Both the position numbers and the translations under genes were made by a program. A DNA stretch of 64,000 bases. Origin: Mytilisepta virgata (taxonomy: Eukaryota > Mollusca > Bivalvia > Mytilida > Mytilidae). The notes under the pieces are model-generated. The model saw only the letters and a program-made list of their open reading frames with translations, was not told where the DNA came from and ran no database searches. The DNA is taken from NCBI GenBank assembly GCA_028015205.1, contig CM051521.1:92604513-92668512 (forward strand). Direction: 5' to 3'. Shown here piece after piece: positions 1-11,599 of this stretch. Numbering within the stretch: the first letter of the stretch is position 1; every line of letters starts with the position of its first letter.

Positions 1-425
1 GATCCGGACAAAAAGTTATGAAGTCCGGCAAAGTGTTTAACCGTTTGTGGTTTAAATTAAAGATATACATCATAGCTTTTATTTCACCCAGAGGTTATAT
101 GGGTTAAGGCCCCCGAGGCCCACACTAGATTTTCAAAGTTGAGTGGGTGGAGGGTCCAGACATATAATTTCACAATGTTTTAAATGTATGAAGACGGGCA
201 AAATTTTTAATCGCTTGTGGTTTATATTAAAGGTATATACCATGAATTTTATTTAACCCAGGGGTTAGGTGGGTTAACGCCCCTAAGGCCCACAGTAAAT
301 TTTCAAAGTTGAGTGATGGGAGGGTCCGGACTTATAGTTTCACAGTGTTTAAAAAGTATGAAGTCCGGCAATTTTTTTCACTGCTATCGTTTAAATTAAA
401 GATATACATCATTATTTAACTGTGC
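1..425. repeat. ~170-bp tandem repeat, about 2.4 units
   Basis: A unit beginning near 'ATGAAGTCCGGCAAA' recurs at about 18, 187 and 357, including 'GGGTTAAGGCCCC' and 'TTTCAAAGTTGAGTG' landmarks in the first two units. The array runs off the left edge of the window. No coding potential is seen. Confidence 0.75.
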
Positions 426-1340
426 TAATTTTATTTCCAGTGTGTATTTTAAAATTTAAAGTAATTTTTACATTTAGCTTTTTATTGCCAAATATGTCGG
501 TAAATTATTTTCGGATGTTATTTTGACAAATATTCTAAATTCTGCTTTACTATTTTGGCGGATAATGGTGTCTGGTTGTCAGAAAAGAAAACACTTCTTT
601 CTATTCTTAGTATACGTCTATTTCTTTATTGAAAACTTAGATGAATCTAATATACGATTAAGTGACTATGTGCAAAAAAGTAATGGAATCTGTTGATTAC
701 ATAATGTTCTAATCAATACAAACGATAACAGGTTTTACTCTGCAGACAATTTACTGACTGAAGGGATATTGGAGAAAAAAATAGCGGAAAGGAAGGTAAC
801 GCGATCGGAGAAAAATAACCAATCTAAAAGAAAGGTAACGCATTGAAAATGTTGGGCATTCCTATTGGGAGATACTATTCACGAGGTGAAAGATAACTGC
901 GGGGATATAATCAAGCTGGGACTACTATAACACAGTAGTGTCAGAATCAAGGATGAGTTCAAGGATTACGTCCGGAGAAAATAAATTAGCCAATAACAGT
1001 TGGACATTCCTATTGCAGCGTGATAACAAAGTCAACTTGATACCGAGACTGATCTTTGTTTAGCCAATGGGAATCGGGAAATAAAATAATTTAGTCAATA
1101 ACAGTTGGGCATGCCTATTGCAGCATGATACGGAAATCAATGATACCGAGGCTGACCTTAATTCAGCCAATCACAATTGTGAATTATATATAGGTGACCT
1201 AATTCAGCTTGTTTCACCAGTATTTTCATATTATAGGATATTATATATGAAACAAAATAATCTTGCTGTCCGTGTATCGAGACGAAGGTTTCATTATTTT
1301 AATGGTAACGAAGAAGAATTACGTTATTTTTTTTAATAGC
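426..1340. other. Intergenic, with short degenerate repeats
   Basis: No supportable gene. A segment containing 'AATAACAGTTGG' and 'CCTATTGCAGC' recurs at about 990 and 1098, and a weaker relative lies near 850. The 72-residue ORF that begins in the second copy shows no family features. Confidence 0.5.
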
Positions 1341-1354
1341 GAATACTGTGCATT

Positions 1355-1885
1355 CATTACTAAAGTTTACATTTGAAATATCAGACCATGGTTTGGAATT
1401 CTTAGATGTAACTGTATTTAAATGATATAGGTTTCTAAATACACATACTTTATATTTAAAGTTATATAGAAAACCTACTGAAAACTCTCAGTACTTACCA
1501 AAATCATCAGCACACCAATCTTTCGTGTTTAAAGGATTTATATTTTATTACTAGATTTATTAGACTTACCGACAATAGGGAAGACCTCAAACCTCAACTT
1601 ATGATTCTAATCAAAAGGGGTTATAAACGATCCAAAATTAAAATTTCCAAAGAAAGAACAATTCACTATAATACGAAAAACAAATCCAAGATAAACATCC
1701 CACTTGTATTTACAACAAAATATAACCCGAATCTCCGGCAATTAGGAAAGGCTACTAAGAAACATTGGTATTATATCCAAAATGATGAGGAGAGCTAAAG
1801 AATCTTTAATAGACAGCCTATTATTGCATATAAAAGACATAACAATATACAAGTTTATCTCACATCAGCTACACTTAAATAATTA
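1355..1885 (+). pseudogene. Penelope-like element reverse transcriptase, C-terminal fragment
   Basis: Conceptual translation across stops and frames shows, in order, a 'FTFEISDHGLEFLDVTVF' block, a 'LYRKPTENSQYLPKSSAHQ' block, a 'RGYKRSKIKI' block, 'NIPLVFTTKYNPNLRQL' and an 'IFNRQPIIAYKRHNN' block. Their order matches the region after the RT active site in Penelope-like retroelements, where the polypeptide runs towards the linker before a GIY-YIG nuclease. Only the 198-bp stretch at 1601-1798 is continuously open; the rest is interrupted. The catalytic YxDD region is absent, so this is a dead 5'-truncated remnant. Assignment rests on block order rather than a search. Another Penelope-type fragment abuts it on the opposite strand. 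Confidence 0.65.
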
Positions 1886-2240
1886 AAGTCAAGAAATATT
1901 ATAGGGATATTCGATGGAGGGGAAAGTCGAAAACAACTGAGAAACCCTGGAGAACAACGAAGACAAGACCAAAACAATACAAATACTACACTTAAAAAAA
2001 CCAAAAAACATATTAACAACTTAGACCGCACCAAAAAAACTGGGGGTAGACTCAGGTGCGCCGGAAGAGTAAGCAGTCTCTGCAGGACACCCTCCATGCT
2101 GCCCATGTCAACTCCGGCTTGAGAAAGGGACAACTTCAATGGAACAGGTCCATTTTCATTTGGGAAACTGTTTTTTTCATTACTGTCAACAAAGCCATGA
2201 TGACGTCCATAAAACTTTAATAAGGACGACTGCAACTTAG
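1886..2240 (-). pseudogene. 3' end of a second Penelope-like RT element
   Basis: On the minus strand an open stretch starts with 'SSLLKFYGRHHGFVD', which parallels 'SSLRKFYCRHQN' at the end of the longer RT at 8227-8841. The downstream non-coding part shares 'AGACTCAGGTGCGCCGGAAG' with a related string near 8050-8075. This is therefore the 3' end of a related element, in tail-to-tail contact with the plus-strand fragment before it. The remaining reading frame (hydrophobic, no motif) is probably untranslated 3' sequence. Confidence 0.6.
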
Positions 2241-2529
2241 GAGCAACATATCAATGTCTGAGTAACTTATTATTTACATAAAATAAATATTCTTTTATAC
2301 GAAATAAACGCAAGACACTTTTTATTGAAAGAGAACTTTCGTGTCGTATCCCATTTCTCTTCTATTAAAATGAGATAGTTATGTGATCGGCGGCAACACA
2401 TTTTCATGTCTTTTTTCTAAATAAAAAGACTAGGGGTGCATGATGAGGATATGCCTTGGTTCTAAAAACCTAAACCGAAACACTGAATAACTACGAGATG
2501 ATTTTCTCGACTAGTAGTATTAGAATTAT

Positions 2530-2690
2530 AAATTATTAATGATACAAATGGTAATTGACTTATAATATAATTCTTTGATACTTATTTTGATGCACAAGAT
2601 GTGCACATTTCGTCGATTTACGACTCATCAGTTGTGCTCAAGGCCTAAAATGTTGAATACCAAAAGAACAATCCAAAAGGTTGAAGGTTA
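2530..2690 (+). repeat. Dispersed 'CGTCGATTTACGACTCATCAG' repeat, copy 1
   Basis: Contains 'ACAAGATGTGCACATTTCGT' followed by 'ACGACTCATCAGTTGTGCTC' and 'AAGGCCTAAAATGTTG'. The same order recurs at 38690-38830 and 47370-47515, all on the plus strand. It is non-coding. The block probably belongs to a larger interspersed element whose ends cannot be fixed from three copies. Confidence 0.7.
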
Positions 2691-3040
2691 AATATCTGTT
2701 AATGGTGAACTCGGTATTTGTTTGGATTGGTAGTGGACACGTATTTTATTTAACTAAAAACATTGTATCGAAATAACAGTACAATAAACCGAGATAAAGT
2801 AAACGGCAAAAAAGAAATAATTAGTAAATTATCTGTTAATGGTGAACTCGGTATTAGTTTGGATTGGTAGTGGGCACGTATTTTATTTAACTAAAAACAT
2901 TGTATCGAAATAACAGTACAATAAACCGAGATAAAGTAAACGGGAAAAAAGAAATAATTAGTAAATTATCTGTTAATGGTGAACTCGGTATTAGTTTGGA
3001 TTGGTAGTGGACACGTATTTTATTTAACTAAAAACATTGC
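2691..3040. repeat. 137-bp tandem repeat, ~2.5 units
   Basis: 'ATCTGTTAATGGTGAACTCG' starts at about 2692, 2829 and 2966, giving a 137-bp period with very high identity, including the following 'ATTTTATTTAACTAAAAACA'. The last unit is cut short where the 21-bp array begins. Confidence 0.85.
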
Positions 3041-3188
3041 GCCAAAATAACAATACAATAAACCTAGATAACGATATAATAAATCTAGATAACGATATAA
3101 TAAATTGAGATAACGATATCATAAATCGAGATAACGATGATAATAAATCGAGATATCGATATAATAAATTAAGATACCGATATAATGT
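3041..3188. repeat. ~21-bp tandem repeat (ATAATAAATCGAGATAACGAT-like)
   Basis: Six or so units of a 20-22-bp motif combining 'AATAAATCGAGATAAC' with 'GATAT'. The array abuts the end of the 137-bp array, whose units also contain 'ACAATAAACCGAGATAA'. It may therefore have been seeded by local expansion of part of that unit. Confidence 0.75.
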
Positions 3189-3410
3189 CGTGTCCCCTGC
3201 GGGGCTCCGTAGTAAACATATGTATTTCAACAATTCTGGTCTCATTATTAATTTTTTCAAGGTAAAAAAAACATTAGAAGGCAATAACCACAAATGGTAT
3301 GAACAGTTGACCCTGTATGTGTGATGCTTCAATTGTGTTATGTTTAGCTAACTGTTCAGATTGATACATGTATACTAGTTAGTCTTCAGAAATTGTTTTT
3401 CCCTTTTAGT

Positions 3411-3676
3411 CATCCTCCCAAGTCAGGGTTTTGTATCCACGTTCGTTCCTACAAACCACTGACATCATACTGACATCATGTCATATTGTGCGGGTCAAAC
3501 ATATCGCAGCCTGGTGTGTGACCTAGACAATTCTACCTACGACGCAAATATATTCTCGTTTGACCTAGAAAAGCAACCAATGAAAATCGTTCACTTCCGA
3601 CCCGCAAAATATGAATGTGTGATTTCAGGAGTTTGTAGGAACGAACATGGATACAACACCCTGATATGGGGGGATG
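3411..3676. mobile_element. 266-bp hAT-like MITE with 8-bp TSD
   Basis: Both ends carry an inverted repeat of about 46 bp, starting CATCCTCCC on the left and CATCCCCCC on the complement of the right end. Both arms share 'GTTCGTTCCTACAAAC'. The element is flanked by perfect direct repeats CTTTTAGT at 3403-3410 and 3677-3684. Eight-base target duplications plus TIRs are the hallmark of hAT (also P-type) elements. At 266 bp with no transposase it is non-autonomous. The ORF that starts inside it and runs out the right side is fortuitous. Confidence 0.8.
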
Positions 3677-4196
3677 CTTTTAGTTTATTTATTGAATTTC
3701 TCTCAAGGGTGCATTTAAATACTGCAAAAAGAAATTTAATTTTTTTCACTTATAAGGTAAATACTGGTTACAATTGAAATTAATTATTGGTGTAAGAAAC
3801 TAACATTTAATATTATGTATTGCATGCATTTACTGTCTATAAAATAAAAAAATGGCCACTGATGATATATAATTGTTCAATATTGCAAATGTACAAATTT
3901 ACAATTCTAAAAATCCATTCTGCTTGTTCACCAACATCGTTTGATTTTAAGACATTTACACAGACGGTGTTTTAGTGACAAAACATGATATTTCAACCAC
4001 ATCACTATTGAACAAGTCATATTATTGAACGGTTCATTTAAAAGGATACACATACTATCAAAATTAGATTATTTACTAGTAAACTGCAAAGAAGAAAACT
4101 TTATAATCTCTTAAAAGTAAACATAAATTTGAACATTTCATAGACAAGAAGAACGATGCATTGGTTTTCTTCACACAGTAAGCCATTTGTACTTCT

Positions 4197-4340
4197 TGTT
4201 TAATATAAGTTTGGTTTGTGGTCTTCCAAATGTTTCGGTTTTAATGCTGCTGATGAGAGGTAACTCCTTGAAATGCGTCGTATACAGCATAGTATAAATT
4301 TACAATATCTAATATTAGCATCTTTGGATTGTTATTTTGA
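4197..4340 (+). repeat. Dispersed repeat R1, copy 1
   Basis: Contains 'CTTCCAAATGTTTCGGTTTT' then 'AATGCGTCGTATACAGCATA' and 'TTTACAATATCTAATATTAG'. An almost identical copy lies at 4565-4712 on the same strand. An inverted copy at about 9125-9232 interrupts an RT gene. Confidence 0.8.
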
Positions 4341-4564
4341 AACTCCTGGAATGATGCCTCTGCTGGTGGACCATAGGTCCCCGAGGGTATTCGCCAACCC
4401 AGTCGTCAGACTTGCCTGACATGATTATTCATTGATTTGTTACAGAAATTACCAGTATTTAGCAAAATTCAAAAATAATAGAAATACTAAGGGTTCATTC
4501 CTTGTATTGCACATGGTAGATCTCCTTAGCTGAAATTTGGCTTCCTATTTCGGTATTTTTGGTT
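4341..4564. repeat. Spacer between R1 copies, part of a dispersed family
   Basis: Holds 'GGTCCCCGAGGGTAT' and 'GATGCCTCTGCTGGTGGAC'. The same motifs appear inverted at about 47625-47670 ('ATACCCTCGGGGAC'), so this is a member of an interspersed family rather than unique DNA. Confidence 0.5.
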
Positions 4565-4712
4565 GAGTACTTCTTGTTTAATATAAGTTTGGTTTCTGGT
4601 CTTCCAAATGTTTCGGTTTTAATACTGCTGATGAGAGGTAACTCCTTGAAATGCGTCGTATAAAGCATAGTATAAATTTACAATATCTAATATTAGTATC
4701 TTTGGATTGTTA
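4565..4712 (+). repeat. Dispersed repeat R1, copy 2
   Basis: Direct repeat of 4197-4340 with a handful of substitutions, for example ATACTGCTGATGAG against ATGCTGCTGATGAG. Confidence 0.8.
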
Positions 4713-7700
4713 TTTTATAATATCTAATGTACTTTGAAAATAATAAGAAGTATAATTAAATGCTATAATTTTAAACAATGATCCCTATGAAATGTGGAAT
4801 TACAAAATGCACTTACCTTTTTCGTTCTTATATGGGTAAAAAGTATATTGTCGACGTCAGCTGCAGAACACTTTCTTAATAAACGAATTTAAAAGAAATT
4901 ACCTCAAAGTTTAATCGCCCACATCTTTCCTTTTATACTTCATTACAATTAGTATTTTATTTCATTATCAGGGGCAGTGTTACCCTGATTATCACGCAAA
5001 AAATAATTTACGGTGAAATAACATCTATGAAGTTCACTGCAAAAAAGAGACTTTATCAGATGTCCCAAAAGGCGGTCAACAAACAAATTTTATTCAAGCT
5101 TAATTCCTCTGCCTACTTGAAAAAAAAACAGCAAGTTAAAATTCCACTCCAGCAATTTACAATCGAACGATATATTTCCTTAAACATGTTGTATATATCA
5201 AGAATAATTTTATTTTTTGGTGCTCATGTGTAAAAGGGAACTTTATTTTATTTTCAGAAAAAATTAACATAACTATATCGGCAAAGTTGATTGATTCTAG
5301 GCCTATCTATTGCAATAATAACCGTCCAGCAAAGGTAACATGTACAGTAAAATGTAATTTTTTCACAATGATGAAAACCAAAATAATACCTTAAGATGTC
5401 ATGTCAACAAGCAACGAATTTAAAAAAACCCTAAAAAATCGGTAGCAAAAAATCTACAGCACACAAATCAAAGTAAATATTCAAAACTTCAGCTATCACC
5501 GTTTTGAGTGCAATGCAAGACATCGATCACATACATGTATATCAACTGCAATTTACATGTATATGTAATAAAGTATGAATTTAGTGTTTATTTTGTTGTC
5601 TAGGCTGTTACTCATCATCAAAGACCCTAAGACTACTGGATGCCACATTGTACTAACATATTGCTACAAAAAATGTATATTTGGTGCAAATTGTCTCATT
5701 GATAACTACCAGGTTTTGCATTAAGAAAACACATCAAAATTATAATTATATTAAATATCTGGAAAAGAATACTGAAAGGACAAAATCGTGGGATATTTCC
5801 CCAAGATCGAAATCCATGTGCAAAATAAATCCATTAGAATGCAACATTACAAATAGAGAATAATATATGGAAAAATCCGTATCATCTGCCATATCACCCC
5901 AAGATTTCAATATCAGCCCGAGGGCCTTTATCATATATGCAAAATGATTGTATTTAGTACTAAATATATGATAAACTATAAAAAAAATAATACAATGGTT
6001 ATTCAAAATGCCCGTGACAACATTTTAAATTAAAAACGAAATATTAGTGAAATGATAATTTCACCAGTACAAAGTACAATGTACCACTTTATGTTCGACA
6101 ATCTTTGATATTCCATTAATTAAATACAATATGAACAGTATGTAATCTCTTTTATGGTGATCAGTTTACATAAATTAAATAAACGTTGTTTCTTTCTTAT
6201 TGACCAAGTTGAACGCTAAAAATTATCTTATTTTATTCGAGATCATGTTTCTCTTTAAATCAAATTTGCTTCATCACCGAGTATGTATAAAAATCACAAT
6301 TAACAATAGGTTTACTTTCAGTAGTTACTGCAACAAACATCCGCGTTCTTGTAAGGTTTAAAATTTTGAACTTATTTTATTTCATTACACGCAGTGATTG
6401 TTAGTAATTATACAAATTTAAAAAGACAAAGGTTCAACTGTACAATATAATACGTAAAACCAATTCTACAAATTACTTTGACGTCAGAGGGATCTCGGAC
6501 CACCAACGCGGCTTTTAAATTTTTTCAGTTTTTAACTGTATTAAATAAAATGAAGCATGGTCAAACATCGATCAGTAAAAGCAGGAAAGAATATATTATC
6601 TTTTGTTTTTAGTCGATGAGTACAAGTTTAACTGAACAGTCACGGTCAAAAATAAAAAGATAGATATTTATAATGTAAGGGCGTATGTGTAAGGCAGTTT
6701 TTATACTTAACAGGAAATACATGAAATTTTGACCAGGGTCACAAGTTGGGGACATTATCGATACATGACCTAACGCCCAACTTAAATTTAAGTATGAAGT
6801 ATTCTTACACTTTCTAACTGCAGTCTGTTTGACTGAAAATGTATCTAATCAGACCAGCTTATCTTATTAACCTCTTCAGTACTAACAATGTACAATAGCG
6901 TGGAACTCGTTCCATGAGACTGTTTTTCATGAAGAAAATAACAAATTATTTATTGTCTTCAGATTATTCACGTTTTATTGAAATTATTTTTTTGCATCAC
7001 AATCGAACATTTATTCACTATTTTAGGGTGGAAGTAAATTTAAATGAGTTATAAAGGCAAAAGATAAGTTATAAGAAAAAAATATTTAAAACAAAAACTG
7101 TATAATTAGAGGATTGAAATTTTAAATAAATTTAAATCCATATCAATAGATATTGTGTAGGTGAAGTCGTCAGGATGTATTTCACTCTCCTTTTTACGTA
7201 TGGAACACATATTTGTAAACCTATATGGTTACAAACACATTCCCATCGTCCCATTTCGTGATAATAATAAATTGAACTATGATAAAGATATCAGATTACT
7301 ATAAAAATATGTGAACAACAGATGTCAGAGGTTAAATGACGTACAGGCAAATTACAAAATGTACTTTCATCCAAAATATAATAAAATTGAAATAATATAA
7401 ATATTACATGAACACCACACTGCAGTGAAAACAGCATTTATACTATTGCATAGCAGTGGAAGAAATGACTCAATGGTTTAATAATCTTATAAATGTCATG
7501 TTCCAAGACCTCCTATAAAGTTTCTTACAAAGTTCAAACGAAATTTCTTTTGCATTTGAAATATATAATTTTAGAAACAAGATGTCTCTTCCCACAAAAG
7601 CAAGCTTAGGATGAAAAACGCAATATGCGCTTAGTGCAACCCCCTGACCCCTCACAAATGAGTAAATTTCATACTAAAGTCCGTTTTCATTAATTTACGA

Positions 7701-7940
7701 CATATAAGACTGATATAACACAAACGATACCTTGTGACAGTAGCTGGGGGGGGGGAGGGGGTTATCACAACCCCATGATATTAAGGTGACATTATCCAAA
7801 GACGGCTGAATTTGATATTTAGATTATCATTCCCACCTTCCACTGTTAATAACAGCATTTTATCAATTTATTATTCTTTTAAATAAAATATGCGAACAAT
7901 GAGCAAATTTACGGGACAAATATACCTAAGGAGCAAACAA
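4713..7940. other. AT-rich intergenic stretch
   Basis: No ORF here has recognisable family features; the longest are below 90 codons and low complexity. There is a G-rich run at 7746-7762. No RNA gene, long terminal repeat or target duplication was recognised by eye. Confidence 0.5.
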
Positions 7941-7949
7941 AAACACGTA

Positions 7950-9480
7950 ATCCATTAGACAGACAAACCCGGGAAGACAAATGAACAACCGCAAGCACAA
8001 CAAATAAACACTGAAAACTAAAAAAACAAATTAATGAACTCTTTTAAAAACCAGGAGTAAACTCAGGTGCTCCGGAAGGGTAAGCAGTTCCTGCTCCGTA
8101 TACGGCATCCGTCGTGAAGTTCAACAAAGCCGGTGGTAGTTACAAATCGGTGGAGGTACATGAAATGTTAAGACAGTGGGAACAGGTCCAACATCATCTT
8201 AGATATTGGAACACTGTAACGGTCAATCAATTCTGATGACGACAGTAAAATTTCCTAAGTGATGACATCAACTTATTCCTGATAAAACTCTGGTTAAGAA
8301 GCTTTTGTGACAGCAGTAATCCTTTTTGTCGAAAGTCATGGTAACTCACGCATGCCCTTGAATATCGGATAAGCTGAGAAACGTAGACGCCATATGCAGG
8401 CGATGCTGGTATATTCCTACTCAAGAAGGGAAAGTTAATAATAGGAAAGTCGAAGTCATCGCGTTTGTCATAAAGTTTTGTCTTCAAATGTCTCTCATTG
8501 TCTCTTTCGAGAAACAGATCCAAATATAAAGCGGATTTCGATGTATCTGTAGTATCCTTAAATCTAAGTTGACTGGTGTAGATGAGATAAAGAAAGTCTT
8601 GCAATATATCGTTATTTAGCGACAACACATCATCTATATAACGAAAAGTGAAATTAAAGGATTGGGCTAGTTTCTTTTTGTTTTCACGTAGAAGCCCTTG
8701 AATGAAGTCCTCTTCATATGAGTACAGAAACAGATCGACGAGGAGAGGAGCACAGTTGGTTCCCATTGGAATGCTGATTGTTTGTTGAAAAATTCTACCG
8801 CCAAATTCAAGGAATATGTTGTCTATGAGAAAATCTAACATGTTTGTAATTTCATCTTCAGAATACTTTGTCAGAATCAGAGTTGTTCTTAACGAAATAA
8901 GCCTTTTCTCTAACTTAAACTAGACTAGAAATTTATACCTGTTTGTGCCATTTTTCTTGAAAAAACATTGATGAACTGGTTATTTCAATCGATATTTTAA
9001 TTGAGAATGTGGTATGGTAGTAGAGAATGTAGAGAAGTCGAATGTTTTATACTGTTGCATGTAGCCAAAGATTTTGATTTTAGATACTGTAGAATTTTTT
9101 TTTAGAGTTTTTAAAATAACAATCCACAGATACTAATATTAGATATAGTAAATTTATACTATGCTGTATACGACGCATTTCAAGGAGTTACCTCTCATCA
9201 GCAGCATTAAAACCGAAACGTTTGGAAGAACGTTTTAAGAATCCACATCTGATTGACGCCACTGATGGAATATGATCTTTCAGAGTAATTCTGAAGGCCC
9301 TCTTTAATACATGTCAATATGAGTGTTAAAATCTTTGAAAGGTTTCGTAGAGAAATTAGCTGACCCAGCAATGTACCTTTGTTTAAATGGATTCCTATAT
9401 AATTTAGAATCCAATAAAGAGCAGGACGGTCCATTTCTTCACCCTTTGTAGAAATGTCAAAGGAATGAAGAATGGTCCGA
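7950..9480 (-). pseudogene. Penelope-type reverse transcriptase, interrupted
   Basis: The main open part (8841 to 8227, 204 codons) contains the RT motifs 'IPMGTNCAPLLVDLFLYSYE' and, further on, the catalytic 'FRYIDDVLSLNN' with YIDD. It continues with 'LYDKRDDFDFPIINFPFLS' and ends 'SSLRKFYCRHQN'. Upstream on the same strand, 9434-9207 encodes 'MDRPALYWI' and 'SGVNQMWILK', an earlier block of the same protein. Between them the R1 repeat (about 9125-9232) and frameshifts separate the parts, so no full-length polymerase is possible. The 3' flank (about 7950-8220) resembles that at 1886-2240. Family placement as Penelope-like is from motif style and is less certain than the RT call itself. Confidence 0.7.
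9125..9232 (-). repeat. Dispersed repeat R1, copy 3 (inserted in RT)
   Basis: Inverted relative to the copies at 4197 and 4565: it reads 'CTAATATTAGATATAG...ACGACGCATTTCAAGGAG'. It lies between two coding blocks of the RT gene, which it disrupts. Confidence 0.75.
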
Positions 9481-10656
9481 TGGACTTCCTGCTTAGTGAG
9501 TGTGGTTTTTTTTTAAATTCGCCTATATTTTTTGAGATGGCGCTTACCTTATCAATTATCTAAAGAACATAAACTTTTATATTCATAAGTGTTAATGTGA
9601 AATTTTTTATAGTTAAACATGTCACTATGAAATTAACATGAAAAACTCTTAGGTTTGTTAAGAACTAGCTTAAAGTAATTATGTATAAAAATATATTAAA
9701 CCGATTTTTTTTTTTGTGACGAAGTACTTGAAAAGAAAATAGCACTAAAAATACAAGTACATGAATGGGCACATACCGATGACAAAACCGTAAATGAAAA
9801 AAGTTCAACGTAACATGACTGCGCGCTATGAACAACAGAAACCAATTAAAACATAAAACGAGCAGGACGTGGAGCTATAACCAGGAAACATTTTCATAGG
9901 TAGGAATAATTATGCTTCTCGATAAACATTACACAATTACTGCAATGATTAAATTTGAAAATTTTGACAAAAGCATACAACACTAATGGGACAGAGGGGA
10001 TATCTGTAAAACCGAAATATAGAGGCAATCTTAATTTATGAGAACAGCAACATATAGAGGAAATCTTAATTTATGAGAACAGCAACATATAGAGAACAAA
10101 TATCATTAAGTTAAGATGACCGTAGCCTTGATCCTCTTAGAAGGTCAATGAATAATTCTTGTTTCTGTTAAAGCTAATAAGAATTCTGCTTTAACGGTAC
10201 ATGTATATTGCGAATCGCTTTATGGATAATATGGATAAAACACTTTGGAAATTCTTTGCTATACAAAAAAAAAAAAAAAAAAAAAAAAAAATTAACATCT
10301 GTATCCCTTGTGATGACCTAAATACTGGAAAAACTGAATATTTTTGAAAACTGGACGTTATTAATGGCCGACTCCTAAACAATTCTAAAATTTTATATAG
10401 GATCTGTTTAAGTTTTTGTATGCGTGTAAAATATGTATATTTCGTTATATACTATTTCTTTTGAAATTAATTTTATAATGATCACAATTGGTAATAATGA
10501 ACTGTTCATTACAAGTGTAACTTAATCTTACTTTTCATGGTGTTAGAGTTGCACCATCATTTAATATTCTCCTCATTTTTAAAATTATTGGATTCAAATA
10601 GAAATGTATATCAACTAAAAATTATAACTTCAACATCAAACAATCCAATTGTCATG
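9481..10656. other. Intergenic: 35-bp tandem repeat and poly-A tract
   Basis: No gene. At about 10013-10096 a unit of about 35 bp containing 'AATCTTAATTTATGAGAACA' is repeated twice plus a partial copy. A run of about 26 adenines lies at 10265-10290. The last bases before the large element are its left target duplication. Confidence 0.6.
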
Positions 10657-10662
10657 ATTGTA
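10657..10662. repeat. Left target-site duplication ATTGTA
   Basis: ATTGTA directly precedes the first base of the inverted repeat and is matched by ATTGTA at 30997-31002, directly after its last base. It is a perfect 6-bp duplication. Confidence 0.85.
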
Positions 10663-10720
10663 AGTAGTATGTGGGCACAGGCAAATTATGATTTGAGGTG
10701 GAGGAGCTGAGGTGGAGGAG

Positions 10721-11140
10721 CCGGAAGTGACGTCAACCGGAAATGACGTCACCGGAAGTGACGGAACCGGAAGTCAGGTGACCGGAACCGGAAGTGATTT
10801 TTGCGCGCATGCGCAACCGGAAGTGGGTAGTTTTCCCGCCATTTGTTGACGGAAGTGACGTAAGTCACGTGGTAGGACCCGGATGTGTGGTCTGCGCATG
10901 TTCGGGCGGAACCGGAGGTGGTTTTTGCGCGCATGCGCAACCGGAAGTAGGGAATTTTCGCGCCATTTCTTTACGGAAGTGACGTAAGTCACGTGCCAGG
11001 ACCCGGATGTGTCGTCTGCGCATGTGTAGGAACCGGAAGTGGTTTTTGCGCGCATGCGCAACCGGAAGTAATGGATTTTGGCGCCATTTTCTCATATTTT
11101 GTTTACGGAAGTGACGCCAGTCACGGACCCGGAAGTGCCA
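10721..11140. promoter_or_regulatory. Terminal regulatory array: ETS, CRE, NRF-1, E2F, E-box
   Basis: A CpG-rich block in AT-rich surroundings. About twelve CGGAAGT ETS-type sites occur (nine CCGGAAGT), several fused to CRE-type sites as in CCGGAAGTGACGTCA and GGAAGTGACGTAAG. Perfect NRF-1-type GCGCATGCGC palindromes occur near 10804, 10927 and 11047. CACGTG E-boxes lie at 10866-10871 and 10990-10995. E2F-like TTTTCCCGCC, TTTTCGCGCC and TTTTGGCGCC each run into GCCATTT (YY1-like). These sites recur in the same order as a module of about 120 bp, three times. The combination resembles a cell-cycle-responsive viral early promoter or enhancer. Activity and direction are inferred. Confidence 0.7.
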
Positions 11141-11149
11141 TGTGAATTA

Positions 11150-11595
11150 TCTCCATTTTCCCGCATTTCTCGGTCGTCTCTGGCTCTTTCATCGGTCTGA
11201 TACCCTCACTGTTATGTCGAAGTCCGAGAGTATACGAAGTACACTATTGGATTATCTCCCCTTATCCCGCTCTTCTCGGTCGTCTCTGGATCTTTGATTG
11301 AATTATCTCCCCTTATCCCGCTCTTTTCATCTGTGAGTGATGTTTTCTGTGAGGACTAGGATTGGATTATGTCCCCTTACCTCAAGTTGATGCTTGTCAC
11401 CGCTCAATGGAGGGGTGTCCTTAGCAACGGCGGTCTATTTCATTGCTCTATGCTTCGCTTCTCTTCGCTTGCTCTTCGCTGCTCCATGCTGCTCATCGCT
11501 AATAATGACTATATTCACCTGCTGATTTAAGATTCTTGGGGTTACTTGTCGGTGTTTTCGCTGCTGCTTCCGCTCCTGCTGCTTGTTGGTGTTCG
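11150..11595. other. Spacer between terminal array and minisatellite (left)
   Basis: Contains repeats of 'CTCCCCTTATCCCGCTCTT' and 'CTCGGTCGTCTCTGG', twice or more, then a G/C-T-rich lead-in to the minisatellite. No gene is seen. The same sequence is inverted at about 30065-30520. Confidence 0.6.
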
Positions 11596-11599
11596 TCAT

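Noticed and set aside
3478..3777. 99-codon ORF
   Set aside because: It begins within the MITE's inverted-repeat element and crosses its right end and target duplication.
10749..11095. Arg/His-rich ORFs in the terminal arrays
   Set aside because: They are translations of the repeated ETS/NRF-1/E2F module in several frames and lack any independent support.
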